Virus record (IMG/VR): IMGVR_UViG_3300044641_009303
Location: 1 to 23,005 of that record
DNA length: 23,005 nt
Origin: a virus
Reading direction: 5' to 3' (one strand)
Position numbers and translations under genes: made by a program
Notes under the pieces: generated by a model
The model's input: only the letters and a program-made list of their open reading frames with translations
The model's database searches: none
What the model was told of the DNA's origin: nothing
Shown: positions 7,138-14,140 of the stretch, piece after piece
Layout: each line of letters opens with the position of its first letter
How positions within the stretch are numbered: the first letter of the stretch is position 1

Positions 7138-7145
7138 TACCTTTG
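7138..7145 (+). promoter_or_regulatory. TACCTTTG -7 box, 4 nt before RNA ligase ATG
   Basis: TACCTTTG-TTAT-ATG repeats exactly the spacing seen at 5685 and 18320. No convincing -33 TTTG is present, so the promoter may be weaker or need an activator. Confidence 0.6.
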
Positions 7146-7149
7146 TTAT

Positions 7150-8193
7150 ATGAATAAATTTCTATACAAATTAGAGCAATATAGTAGAACTGGTCATCTG
7201 TTCAAACAGAACCATCCTACCCTACCTTTATCTATATGGAACTACTCACCTGAAGTTCAATATCGCCAATTGTGGGATGATATTACTTTGCAATGTCGTG
7301 GAAAGGTTACAGATAATGAAGGTAATGTTGTTGCTCGTCCATTCAAAAAATTCTTTAACATAGAAGAAGGAAAACACAATCCAACGGAAGAGTTTGAGGT
7401 GTTTGAAAAAATGGATGGTTCTTTGGGGATTTTATTTAATTATAAAGATGAGTGGATATTGGCAACAAGAGGTTCATTTACCTCTGACCAGTCAAAAAAG
7501 GGTCGTGAATTACTTGAGAAGTATCCATTAGAAAAATTAGATAAAAATAATACCTATCTATTTGAAATAATCTACCCTGAAAACAGAATCGTTGTTGATT
7601 ATGGTGGTGAAGAAAAATTGGTATTACTTGGTATCATCAATACCGAAACTGGGGAGGAATTACCATATTCAGAACTTAAATTGTTAGAAGGATTTGATGT
7701 TGTTAAAAAATATGATGGGATTAAAGATTATACAACATTAAAATCTTTAATTGACAATAACGCCGAAGGATTTGTTGTTCGTTTCTCCAATGGAGACCGA
7801 ATGAAAATCAAAGGTGAGGAATACCTACGTCTTCACAAAATAATGACCAATATATCAACTACTGGTGTGTGGGAACACCTATCTACTGGTGGCGACATCA
7901 ACGAGTTATTGAAGAATGTACCTGACGAATTTTACAAAAAAGTGAAGCAGTATTCAGACACATTGAAATATGGTTTCTACCAGATTTCTGAAGATTGTGG
8001 TAAATCTCACGACTATTTCCGATATGGAAAGTATAATGACATAGAAGTTGAGCCAACAAAGAAAGAATATGCAGAATATGTAATGAAAAACTCACATCCA
8101 CCTTATCGCTCAGTAATGTTCGCAATGTGGGATAGAAAACCATATAACAAACTAATATGGAATATACTTAAACCTCAATTCAAAAAACTTTAA
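7150..8193 (+). CDS. RNA ligase, T4 Rnl1 type
   Basis: 347 residues, close to T4 Rnl1 (374). It should adenylate itself with ATP and join RNA 3'-OH and 5'-phosphate ends, typically to repair tRNA cut by host anticodon nucleases. The nucleotidyltransferase motifs are in order: CRGKV (49-53) and ARPFKKFFN (62-70) before the active site; motif I EKMDGSLG with nucleophile Lys87; TRGSF (107-111); motif III/IIIa FEIIYPENRIV (138-148); motif IV EGFVVRF (206-212); motif V MKIKGEEY (218-225). The C-terminal helical part (about 235-347) is Rnl1-like but diverged. No polynucleotide kinase-phosphatase gene lies in this window, so the partner must be elsewhere. It has its own promoter box with 4-nt spacing; the next small gene starts 2 nt after its stop. 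Confidence 0.93.
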   Translation: MNKFLYKLEQYSRTGHLFKQNHPTLPLSIWNYSPEVQYRQLWDDITLQCRGKVTDNEGNVVARPFKKFFNIEEGKHNPTEEFEVFEKMDGSLGILFNYKDEWILATRGSFTSDQSKKGRELLEKYPLEKLDKNNTYLFEIIYPENRIVVDYGGEEKLVLLGIINTETGEELPYSELKLLEGFDVVKKYDGIKDYTTLKSLIDNNAEGFVVRFSNGDRMKIKGEEYLRLHKIMTNISTTGVWEHLSTGGDINELLKNVPDEFYKKVKQYSDTLKYGFYQISEDCGKSHDYFRYGKYNDIEVEPTKKEYAEYVMKNSHPPYRSVMFAMWDRKPYNKLIWNILKPQFKKL

Positions 8194-8195
8194 CC

Positions 8196-8396
8196 ATGCA
8201 AAAGAAACTAGAAGAAATCTATGAACAAAATATAAATAACAATTTTATCTTGGATAAAAATGGTGTAATAAAATGTATGGAAGAGTCGTATGAATTGGGG
8301 TCTAAAGAATTTATTAATTGGTTATCAGAGATGGATTATTTATCCGATAACATAACCTACATTATTGAGGAGTGGAATAACATCAGAAATATATAA
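8196..8396 (+). CDS. Small acidic protein downstream of RNA ligase
   Basis: 66 residues starting 2 nt after the RNA ligase stop, therefore co-transcribed and probably translationally coupled. The sequence is helical and acidic with conserved-looking Trp and Tyr (MEESYELGSKEFINWLSEMDYLSDNI, in part). No family is recognised. The tight coupling could mean a job with the ligase, but small fillers in this position are common in T4-like phages, so I infer no function. Confidence 0.7.
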   Translation: MQKKLEEIYEQNINNNFILDKNGVIKCMEESYELGSKEFINWLSEMDYLSDNITYIIEEWNNIRNI

Positions 8397-8423
8397 CTTA
8401 ACACTAAAAATAAAAAAAAAATA

Positions 8424-8612
8424 ATGAAAAAATGGTTCACATCACAGAATAGTTTTGTATCTGTTAAAGGAAGAATTTGGCTCTTTCCATGTATCAGTAT
8501 TTGGTATGATAGAAACACTTTCTTGGAAACAGGAGTGGTATCACCAGCCTTTGGAATACAAATCTCATTCTTAAGATGGTCGTATAGTTTAACAATACAA
8601 CAAGGATATTAA
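8424..8612 (+). CDS. Small Trp/Phe-rich phage protein
   Basis: 62 residues, start preceded by an A-rich run (AAAAAAAAATA) typical of Bacteroidota initiation sites. It is rich in Trp, Phe and Ser with alternating beta-like strands (GRIWLFPCISIWYDRNTF; FGIQISFLRWSYSL) and a central TGVVSPAFG turn. I recognise the overall look of a short beta-strand protein family in phages but cannot name it. A longer opposite-strand frame overlaps this stretch, but the plus frame fits the operon. Confidence 0.65.
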   Translation: MKKWFTSQNSFVSVKGRIWLFPCISIWYDRNTFLETGVVSPAFGIQISFLRWSYSLTIQQGY

Positions 8613-8630
8613 AAAATAAAAAGTCATGAT

Positions 8631-9011
8631 ATGAATAACGAACAACAAGAATTATTGGGTGAGGCTTATGAGAACTATTGGAATAGTAATCCAGGTGAGG
8701 AGAAAACATTTCAATATGAGGGACATAATATTGAAACAAGAAGAATGACTAAGTACGAGTTTGTTGATATGGTTAAAACTGATAAAGAGTATGGTAGAAG
8801 GTGGGGATTAAAGATTGAAGAACGAGAGTTGAGTTGGGAAGAGAGAGTAGAGATTACCAGAAAAACATTAAGTGAAGAAAAATTTAATGAATATGGATAT
8901 CTTAGTCCATTTACAACACCAATTATAACTTATTGGCTTAATCAATATAACATCCCAACCAAACTAATCACAATAACATACAACGATAAAACAATAGAAA
9001 GTTATGAATAA
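8631..9011 (+). CDS. Hypothetical early phage protein, 126 aa
   Basis: 126 residues, strongly charged with many Glu and aromatic residues. The N-terminal third (NEQQELLGEAYENYWNSNPG) is helical; the middle contains a basic MTKYEFVDMVKTDKEYGRRWG segment, and the C-terminal third is beta-like (TKLITITYNDKTIESYE). No catalytic motif is seen. Its stop overlaps the next start by 8 nt (ATG at 9004), and the overlap lies within a 25-nt sequence repeated at 9760. Confidence 0.75.
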   Translation: MNNEQQELLGEAYENYWNSNPGEEKTFQYEGHNIETRRMTKYEFVDMVKTDKEYGRRWGLKIEERELSWEERVEITRKTLSEEKFNEYGYLSPFTTPIITYWLNQYNIPTKLITITYNDKTIESYE

Positions 9012-9012
9012 A
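8988..9012 (+). repeat. 25-nt gene-junction repeat, copy 1
   Basis: Begins AAAACAATAGAAA and spans the end of one gene and the start (ATGAATAAA) of the next. It matches 9760-9784 at 24 of 25 positions and 9467-9479 over its first 13. Confidence 0.85.
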
Positions 9013-9255
9013 GACCTTGTTTATCCATATAAAGATTGGGACGGAATCGTTAATCTTGGAGAAGTTGATGGTGTTAAGATATACTACGATAGTTATCATC
9101 CTGACCAAACATTAACAGTAGAACTGAATAAAGATAAAACCGAAATGGTTTATATTATCGGTCCTTATGATGATATTGAAATATTTGATGGAATTAAAAA
9201 AAATATTATTGTATCTGAAAAACCGACCACACTAGAAAAAACAATTAAAATATGA
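9004..9255 (+). CDS. Hypothetical phage protein, 83 aa
   Basis: 83 residues with predicted alternating strands (GVKIYYDSYHPDQTLTVELN; EMVYIIGPYDDIEIF). No recognised family or catalytic motif. The start overlaps the previous gene by 8 nt, and its stop overlaps the next start (ATGA at 9252-9255), so translation is probably coupled along this string of small genes. Confidence 0.72.
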   Translation: MNKDLVYPYKDWDGIVNLGEVDGVKIYYDSYHPDQTLTVELNKDKTEMVYIIGPYDDIEIFDGIKKNIIVSEKPTTLEKTIKI

Positions 9256-9476
9256 ACAAAAAAGAAATCATCAAAAAATGGAAAAAAAGCGGTCTATTAG
9301 ATAACCTTACTAAAATGGATGAAAATATGAATAAACAGAGAATAATTAAAGTACCTGTCCCAAAAGAGATTTGGGACGCTGATATGTCAATATGGAATGT
9401 GTTATTTGGTAGAAGAGATATTATGGGTGCTTGGATGAATAGTATAAAGGATGTAATTAAACAAATAAAACAATAG
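9252..9476 (+). CDS. Hypothetical basic phage protein, 74 aa
   Basis: 74 residues, Lys-rich helical N-terminus (KKEIIKKWKKSGLLDNL) then a Pro-containing PVPKEIWDADMSIWNV segment and a basic C-terminal helix. The ATG is fused to the upstream stop as ATGA. The basic N-terminal helix could bind nucleic acid or a partner, but nothing specific is recognisable. Confidence 0.7.
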   Translation: MNKKEIIKKWKKSGLLDNLTKMDENMNKQRIIKVPVPKEIWDADMSIWNVLFGRRDIMGAWMNSIKDVIKQIKQ

Positions 9477-9479
9477 AAA
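9467..9479 (+). repeat. Gene-junction repeat, short copy 2
   Basis: AAAACAATAGAAA, identical to the first 13 nt of the 8988 and 9760 copies. Here TAG is the stop of the upstream gene. Confidence 0.75.
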
Positions 9480-9502
9480 AAACAATTACAAATATAGAAC
9501 CA

Positions 9503-9769
9503 ATGAATAAAGTAAACGAGGCTGGTTACAATGAATCAACCAAATTTGGTCCTTCAGAAAACAACCCACCATACATCTCAGACGACTTTCAAATAGGTCC
9601 TGATGGTGCTTATGAATCTGTTGAATACTCAATTCCAATTTATGAAAATGGAGTAAAGACAGAATGGAGTGTTGATGGTATTGTTGGAGATGAAAAATAT
9701 TATCAATTATTAGAATTTGGTAATGGTAAAGATTTACCTGATATAATTAATACAACAACAAAACAATAG
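9503..9769 (+). CDS. Hypothetical acidic phage protein, 88 aa
   Basis: 88 residues, acidic, rich in Gly, Asn, Pro and Tyr (FGPSENNPPYISDDFQIGPDG), with a beta-like EYSIPIYENGVKTEWSVDG stretch. Family not recognised. It sits immediately upstream of thymidylate synthase (6 nt between stop and ATG), inside the repeat-bearing junction, and is probably co-transcribed with it. Confidence 0.7.
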   Translation: MNKVNEAGYNESTKFGPSENNPPYISDDFQIGPDGAYESVEYSIPIYENGVKTEWSVDGIVGDEKYYQLLEFGNGKDLPDIINTTTKQ

Positions 9770-9784
9770 AAAATTATGAATAAA
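9760..9784 (+). repeat. 25-nt gene-junction repeat, copy 3
   Basis: Second full copy: contains the TAG stop of the 88-residue gene and the ATGAATAAA start of thymidylate synthase. It matches 8988-9012 at 24 of 25 positions. Confidence 0.85.
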
Positions 9785-10945
9785 TTAGACAAACAATACA
9801 CAGACCTACTTCAAGACATTCTTGATAGTGGTGTAAAAAAAGAAACAAGAAATGGCGGAACAATCTCAGTATTCGGTAGACAAATCCGTCATAAAATGAG
9901 TGATGGATTTCCACTTCTTACAACTAAAAAGATGGCTTGGAAGACAATGGTGACTGAGTTGTTATGGTTTCTAAGAGGAGATACAAACATTAAGTTCCTT
10001 GTTGATAACAATTGTCATATTTGGGATGGGGACTGTTACGCTAACTATCTCGTAAAAACAAAAAATCAAATTGAAGACCCAAACGACTTGAATTGGGACC
10101 TCAGCTCACCTAAAGACCCGAAAATAACCCAATTAACACAAGAACAATTCATCAACAAAATAAAAACAGATGATGAGTTTGCTAAGAAGTGGGGTTCACT
10201 CGGGCCCGTGTATGGTAAACAATGGAGAAGTTGGGCTAAGTTTAATGAGAAAGTGTACACTAGACAAGTTAGAGAAGTTCCTGAAGGAGGTAGATTTGCT
10301 GAAACGAGAAATGTTAATTGGGTTGGGGGAAGTGAAGTTGTTTACATAGACCAAATCGCAAATCTAATCAACGACCTTAAAACAAATCCAGACTCAAGAC
10401 GATTACTTGTATCTGCGTGGAATGTGGCTGATGTTGAAAGTGGCAGTATGGTACTTCCACCCTGTCATTATGGATTTCAAGTTTATACAAGAGAGTTGAG
10501 TAATGAGGAAATTGCGTTTGAAGCGAATAAGAGAGGTTTTAATCTTAAAGGTATGACAATTAGTGGCAAACTATTGATTGACCCTAAAGAAGTTAAAGAA
10601 AAGAATTTACCAACTAGAGCAATCTCTTTAATGTGGAATCAACGCAGTTGCGATTTTCCGCTTGGGATTCCCGCAAACATAATGTCATATGCATTATTAT
10701 TAACGATGTTTGCTAAACAACTTAATATGGTTCCTGATGAACTAATTGGAAATTTGGGTGACTGTCACATATATTTAAACCAAATTGAAGGTGTTAAAGA
10801 ACAATTAACAAGAGAACCATATCCGTTACCAACAGTAAAATTATCTGATAGAGTTGTGAATGATATTTCAGAATATACTTTGGATGATATTGTTTTAGAA
10901 AATTATCAATCACATCCATCCATAAAAATGCCGTTGTCAAATTAA
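9776..10945 (+). CDS. thyA: Thymidylate synthase (ThyA family), enlarged phage form
   Basis: 389 residues versus about 264-286 in E. coli and T4. ThyA methylates dUMP to dTMP using methylenetetrahydrofolate. Seen here: N-terminal FPLLTTKKMAWKTMVTELLWFL (45-66), GPVYGKQWR (143-151), SRRLLVSAWN (207-216), catalytic Cys230 in LPPCHYGFQ, QRSCDFPLGIP (289-299), NIMSYALL and GDCHIYLNQ (328-336). The extra length comes mainly from insertions around 97-135, 155-186 and 240-282, the last directly after the Cys loop. The dUMP-contacting Asn is kept (A-N-I), but the preceding Phe found in most ThyA proteins is Ala. dCMP hydroxymethylases usually have Asp at that Asn position, so a dUMP enzyme is favoured; whether it methylates or hydroxymethylates cannot be told. 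Confidence 0.92.
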   Translation: MNKLDKQYTDLLQDILDSGVKKETRNGGTISVFGRQIRHKMSDGFPLLTTKKMAWKTMVTELLWFLRGDTNIKFLVDNNCHIWDGDCYANYLVKTKNQIEDPNDLNWDLSSPKDPKITQLTQEQFINKIKTDDEFAKKWGSLGPVYGKQWRSWAKFNEKVYTRQVREVPEGGRFAETRNVNWVGGSEVVYIDQIANLINDLKTNPDSRRLLVSAWNVADVESGSMVLPPCHYGFQVYTRELSNEEIAFEANKRGFNLKGMTISGKLLIDPKEVKEKNLPTRAISLMWNQRSCDFPLGIPANIMSYALLLTMFAKQLNMVPDELIGNLGDCHIYLNQIEGVKEQLTREPYPLPTVKLSDRVVNDISEYTLDDIVLENYQSHPSIKMPLSN

Positions 10946-10959
10946 ATTAAAAATTTAAT

Positions 10960-11307
10960 ATGGAAATTAGAAAGGTAACATATAAAGAAATAGAAGGGGA
11001 GTTCATCAAATTAAAACCTGATTTATTAGATGAATATGCAACATACTATGGATGTTTCATTAAAGATGAATTAGTTGGTATTGTTTCATATGTTGAGCAC
11101 CCATCAGTTATTTATCTTTGTCATGCGTATGTTAAAGAAGAACATAGAAATAAAGGTATATATAAATTATTATGGAATTATCGTGACTCCAAAATAAAAG
11201 AATCTAATAAACCCGTATACGCACATTGTAATGTGGATAGTTTAAAGTATTTTATTAATAACGGATATACAATTGAGAAGGCATTATTTAAAGTAATAAA
11301 ATTATAA
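10960..11307 (+). CDS. GNAT-family N-acetyltransferase (short)
   Basis: 115 residues, shorter than typical GNATs (140-160). The acetyl-CoA binding motif A is visible: beta strand YLCHAYVKEEHRNKGIYKLL (52-71), with R63-N-K-G66 matching R/Q-x-x-G. Upstream, GCFIKDELVGIVSYVEHPS (31-49) is the usual central strand pair, and HCNVDSLKYFINNGYTIEK matches the C-terminal Asn/helix/strand with the hallmark F-x-x-x-G-Y. Substrate unknown. It follows thymidylate synthase by 14 nt and precedes the thioesterase by 1 nt, so two acyl-CoA-linked genes sit together. Confidence 0.85.
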   Translation: MEIRKVTYKEIEGEFIKLKPDLLDEYATYYGCFIKDELVGIVSYVEHPSVIYLCHAYVKEEHRNKGIYKLLWNYRDSKIKESNKPVYAHCNVDSLKYFINNGYTIEKALFKVIKL

Positions 11308-11308
11308 T

Positions 11309-11728
11309 ATGGAATTAATATCAACACATGTCTGTAAAGCTTCGGATATTGGAGTACATAGTAATATGTTCGGAGGAACAATGATGTCTTTAGTAGATGA
11401 GGCATCCGCAGCATACGCTTGTCAAATATGTGACACACCACGAATGGTAACAATTAAAATTGATGAATTGGTTTTTAAAAAACCAGTTAAATTAGGGAAT
11501 GTTGTTAAAATATACGGTGAAGTAAAAGAGTTTGGAAATACATCAATAACTTTATATATTGAAGTTAGAAAACATAGTGTTTATAATGGTAATCAAGATG
11601 TAGTTACACATACCAATATTAAATTTGTTCGTATTGATGAAGAAGGTACCCCATTAGTTATATCTGATAGGGTTAAGGTTCGTTATACGGAAAGAATGAA
11701 AGAATTTGGGAAAGGTCTATTAACTTAA
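11309..11728 (+). CDS. Acyl-CoA thioesterase, hotdog fold (YciA/ACOT type)
   Basis: 139 residues, normal for a single hotdog domain. The signature H-S-N-M-F-G-G-T-M-M-S-L-V-D-E (17-31) matches the YciA-like pattern N-x-F-G-G-x-x-x-x-x-x-D-E, where the Asp/Glu pair (D30, E31) lies on the long helix at the active site. TIKIDELVFKKPVKLGNVVKI (48-68) matches the second-strand PV-x-x-G-x-x-V motif. The enzyme would hydrolyse acyl-CoA thioesters in the cytoplasm, probably as a dimer-based multimer. A thioesterase in a phage metabolic block suggests control of host acyl-CoA or lipid pools; this is inference. It is co-transcribed with the GNAT gene. Confidence 0.88.
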   Translation: MELISTHVCKASDIGVHSNMFGGTMMSLVDEASAAYACQICDTPRMVTIKIDELVFKKPVKLGNVVKIYGEVKEFGNTSITLYIEVRKHSVYNGNQDVVTHTNIKFVRIDEEGTPLVISDRVKVRYTERMKEFGKGLLT

Positions 11729-11762
11729 TAGGACTAAAATTAAACACGATAAAAACATCAAA

Positions 11763-12077
11763 ATGAGTAGACAACCAAAATATAAAAAAATAATTAAAGA
11801 ATGGAATGAGGCAACACCTTATGAAGTTTGGGAAGGGTTTAGAGATAATTTTATTTTTGCCTTTATTGGTGCAACTTTAGTTGTTTTTATTGCAACTAAA
11901 ACCGATATTGCGGTACTATTTGGTTATTTATTTTACTATTTTTTTATGGGTAGGATTTTGAATAGACCAAAATATGTTACCGATTTAGGTAAACTTATAG
12001 TATTTCCAATACCATCTGCTTTAGGGGCATTTACAGGTTATAAGATATCGTATTATTTAATACAATTGTTATCATAA
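11763..12077 (+). CDS. Small membrane protein, about three helices
   Basis: 104 residues. A charged N-terminus (SRQPKYKKIIKEWNEATPYE) is followed by hydrophobic segments at about 29-45, 49-64 and 79-101; the middle loop GRILNRPKYVTDLGK is positively charged and thus likely cytoplasmic. No recognised family. It ends the plus-strand block 31 nt before a convergent gene. A role in altering the host envelope is plausible but unsupported. Confidence 0.72.
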   Translation: MSRQPKYKKIIKEWNEATPYEVWEGFRDNFIFAFIGATLVVFIATKTDIAVLFGYLFYYFFMGRILNRPKYVTDLGKLIVFPIPSALGAFTGYKISYYLIQLLS

Positions 12078-12108
12078 TTGATAATGAGTATGGGATAAAT
12101 TAAATTTT

Positions 12109-12726
12109 TTAAAAAAAACTAATATAAAGTTGTAAAATCTTCATTGCAAACTTTTGCATAAGTCGGTTAACTTTATCTAATTCAATTTCAATACCTTCAG
12201 ATTTCATATATTTCAGAACACCTTGAATCATTTTATCTTTAGCTTTGTCAGCCATATCTAAAACATCCTGAAAATCTTCATTATCTTCTTGATTTTCACC
12301 ATAATGTCTGTCAATCCAATCTTTACCTGAATATAAAAATTTTGCAGATTCAAACATGTTAACAGGTCCCGCATCTCTCAACTTTTTCAAAAATTCTCTC
12401 AAAAATCTCCAATCAAAGTTTTCAAACACTTCGGGATTTTTATCAAAATAATTATATTCAGAAGAAAATATCTGATTCCGTTGCTCATCAAGAGTTTCTT
12501 GAGCAATTTTAACCCAACTATCTGTTATAGATAATAATCCTAAATCACTTCCATTATCCCATTTAACATTTATAATTTCGCTATCTTTCTCAAACGGGTC
12601 TTTGGTTACCCCTCTTACTGTTCCTGTTGTCATAGGAGGTACTGAAGTTTCACCATCCATATGAAGACACATAATTCTATCCCCTTTAATTACTTTTGGG
12701 TTTAATTCTTTCTTTGTTTTAAGCAT
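12109..12726 (-). CDS. DUF4314-containing phage protein
   Basis: 205 residues. The N-terminal 10-75 (KVIKGDRIMCLHMDGE, MTTGTVRGVTKDP, INVKWDNGSDLGLLSITDSW) matches the DUF4314 pattern GDRI-x-C-x-x-M-x-G-E ... G-T-V ... V-x-W-D-N-G-S, a small SH3-like barrel common in phage and plasmid proteins. The remainder (76-205) is helical and acidic, with FEFLKKLRDAG-like and KDKMIQGVLKYMKSEG segments. The C-terminus is hydrophobic (ILQLYISFF). The promoter box TATTTATT ends 3 nt before the ATG, so it is expressed as a late gene. The DUF4314 domain has no established biochemical role that I know of. Confidence 0.85.
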   Translation of the reverse strand: MLKTKKELNPKVIKGDRIMCLHMDGETSVPPMTTGTVRGVTKDPFEKDSEIINVKWDNGSDLGLLSITDSWVKIAQETLDEQRNQIFSSEYNYFDKNPEVFENFDWRFLREFLKKLRDAGPVNMFESAKFLYSGKDWIDRHYGENQEDNEDFQDVLDMADKAKDKMIQGVLKYMKSEGIEIELDKVNRLMQKFAMKILQLYISFF

Positions 12727-12729
12727 AAC

Positions 12730-12758
12730 AATAAATATCTTTAATGTAACAATAAATA
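12730..12758 (-). promoter_or_regulatory. Two TATTTATT boxes reading leftward
   Basis: Coding-strand TATTTATT copies occupy 12730-12737 (ending 3 nt before the ATG at 12726) and 12751-12758. The proximal one has the standard short spacing; the distal one forms an inverted repeat with the rightward box. Confidence 0.6.
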
Positions 12759-12777
12759 TTTATGATATATTTATTGT
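12749..12777. repeat. Perfect 11-bp inverted repeat between divergent late genes
   Basis: ACAATAAATAT (12749-12759) and ATATTTATTGT (12767-12777) flank a 7-nt spacer. Each arm holds a late-type promoter box, in opposite orientations. Confidence 0.8.
12768..12775 (+). promoter_or_regulatory. TATTTATT late-type promoter box, 5 nt before ATG
   Basis: The plus strand reads TATTTATT-GTCAT-ATG before the tagged membrane protein at 12781. This fixes the functional orientation of the motif as TATTTAT on the coding strand. Confidence 0.6.
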
Positions 12778-12780
12778 CAT

Positions 12781-13401
12781 ATGGATTTTTTAATTAACGA
12801 ATCTCAACTGAAAGTTATCTTACAGGAGCAGGACCAATCAAAGATGAGTAATTACATGAAAGAATTATATTCTTTTACGAGTAATCTTGTTAATAAGTTT
12901 AAAAAGGCTTATGGATTAAACTTGAAGTTACTTTTAACTTGGGGTGCATCCGTTGGTGGTTTACTTATGCCATTAGATAATTTTATTAGAACAGGTAGAT
13001 TTAACCTAACCGACGAACAAGCGACTTTAATCTTAATTGGTATTGCTTGTTCATTTTTTTACGATAATTCCAAATCACTCAAATCGGTATTAACTAAAAT
13101 CAAGGAAGAAGGTTTAGAAGATACATTTAAAGAAATACTGGTAAAATCAAAAAATTTAAAAGAATCATTTTCAAAATTTTTGAAATCTGCAAATGTAACT
13201 TTAAATTCAACAATGGACTTAATGAGTTATTCATTTTTGATTCCAATTGTTACTGATATTCAATCTTTATTGGTTGATGGCGGTGATTTACAAACAATTG
13301 CAATGAGAGTTACCAAAAGATTAATAGCATCAGGTGTTGTAATTGTTAGTCAAATTGAATTGACAGAAACAATCAAAAAAATCCTTAAGAAGCTTGAGTA
13401 A
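12781..13401 (+). CDS. Tagged multi-helix membrane protein (INESQLKVILQEQ N-terminus)
   Basis: 206 residues. The N-terminus MDFLINESQLKVILQEQ resembles a recurrent ITESQL-x-x-I-like opening I associate with Bacteroidota and marine phage proteins; it contains possible (I/L)-x-E cleavage points at I-N-E and L-Q-E. Hydrophobic segments lie at about 47-64, 81-94, 146-158 and 181-193, separated by a Lys/Glu/Ser-rich amphipathic region (98-137). No named family. Its late-type promoter and tag suggest an internal virion or ejection-associated membrane protein; an alternative is a late host-envelope protein. It converges on the next minus gene with a 17-nt tail overlap. Confidence 0.8.
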   Translation: MDFLINESQLKVILQEQDQSKMSNYMKELYSFTSNLVNKFKKAYGLNLKLLLTWGASVGGLLMPLDNFIRTGRFNLTDEQATLILIGIACSFFYDNSKSLKSVLTKIKEEGLEDTFKEILVKSKNLKESFSKFLKSANVTLNSTMDLMSYSFLIPIVTDIQSLLVDGGDLQTIAMRVTKRLIASGVVIVSQIELTETIKKILKKLE

Positions 13402-14140
13402 ACATATCTTCTGAAAAATCTGTGGTACGACTATCACCCATTGAATGAACTTCAATACCATCTACTTTATCAATCCAATATTGGGCATTATAATACACCT
13501 CAAGAAATTCAATATGGAAACTTGGTTCCAACACACGATAAATTATATCTTGTAATTTATCACGAAATCTATCTGAATATAGTAATTTTTCATTAAACAC
13601 TTCGGCAAATTCATCAATCTTTTTAAGATTTATATTTACAGGAGTGTCGTTGTATTCAAAATTACTAACACTATATTTAAGGAAAATATCAATATATTGA
13701 TGGGAATCCATTAAATAAAATTTATTTCTTTCTTTGTTACGAGAAAATGAAATATTCGCACGAACAGATGAAACATCCCTATCGTTAGATACTTCCACAG
13801 ATTTTACATTTTCGTTTAACGCTCTAATAATTTCATCACAATCTTCATCATTAATGTATAATCCATTTTCAGGAAATGGTTTACCCTCAACTAATATTTT
13901 TTCAGAATATGAAACCCCTTGACCAAGAAATTTAGACATATCTTCAATAATGTCTCTAATATCATAACTGAATTTTTCATCAACAAATGATTGTCCTTTT
14001 TTTGGTAACAATACATTTACAGTGAATTTGATTGCACCATATGAACCATCCTCAACTGAAATGAATTGATATTCAAAACCATCATTATAGAATGGTTCCG
14101 ACATTAAGAATTTTTTTGCGAATTTTAAAATTTGATTCAT
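13385..14140 (-). CDS. Hypothetical late protein, 251 aa, coupled to metallopeptidase gene
   Basis: 251 residues, family unrecognised. It opens MNQILKFAKKFLMSEPFYN, with a basic helix and an L-M-S-E element. It then has a mixed alpha/beta core (YQFISVEDGSYGAIKFTVNVLLP; EKILVEGKPFPENGLYINDEDCDEII) and a second half with FHIEFLEVYYNAQYWIDKVDG. The general arrangement of a strand-rich stretch with long acidic loops is reminiscent of the N-terminal half of the upstream gene product. Its ATG overlaps the upstream stop as TAATG, so it is translated from the same mRNA as the HExxH protein and may be its substrate, partner or a paralogue of its first domain. Confidence 0.78.
   Translation of the reverse strand: MNQILKFAKKFLMSEPFYNDGFEYQFISVEDGSYGAIKFTVNVLLPKKGQSFVDEKFSYDIRDIIEDMSKFLGQGVSYSEKILVEGKPFPENGLYINDEDCDEIIRALNENVKSVEVSNDRDVSSVRANISFSRNKERNKFYLMDSHQYIDIFLKYSVSNFEYNDTPVNINLKKIDEFAEVFNEKLLYSDRFRDKLQDIIYRVLEPSFHIEFLEVYYNAQYWIDKVDGIEVHSMGDSRTTDFSEDMFTQAS

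Noticed and set aside
12078-12108. AT-rich inverted stretch (TTTTTT/AAAAAA) as a terminator
   Set aside because: No GC-containing stem; such runs are frequent by chance in this AT-rich genome.
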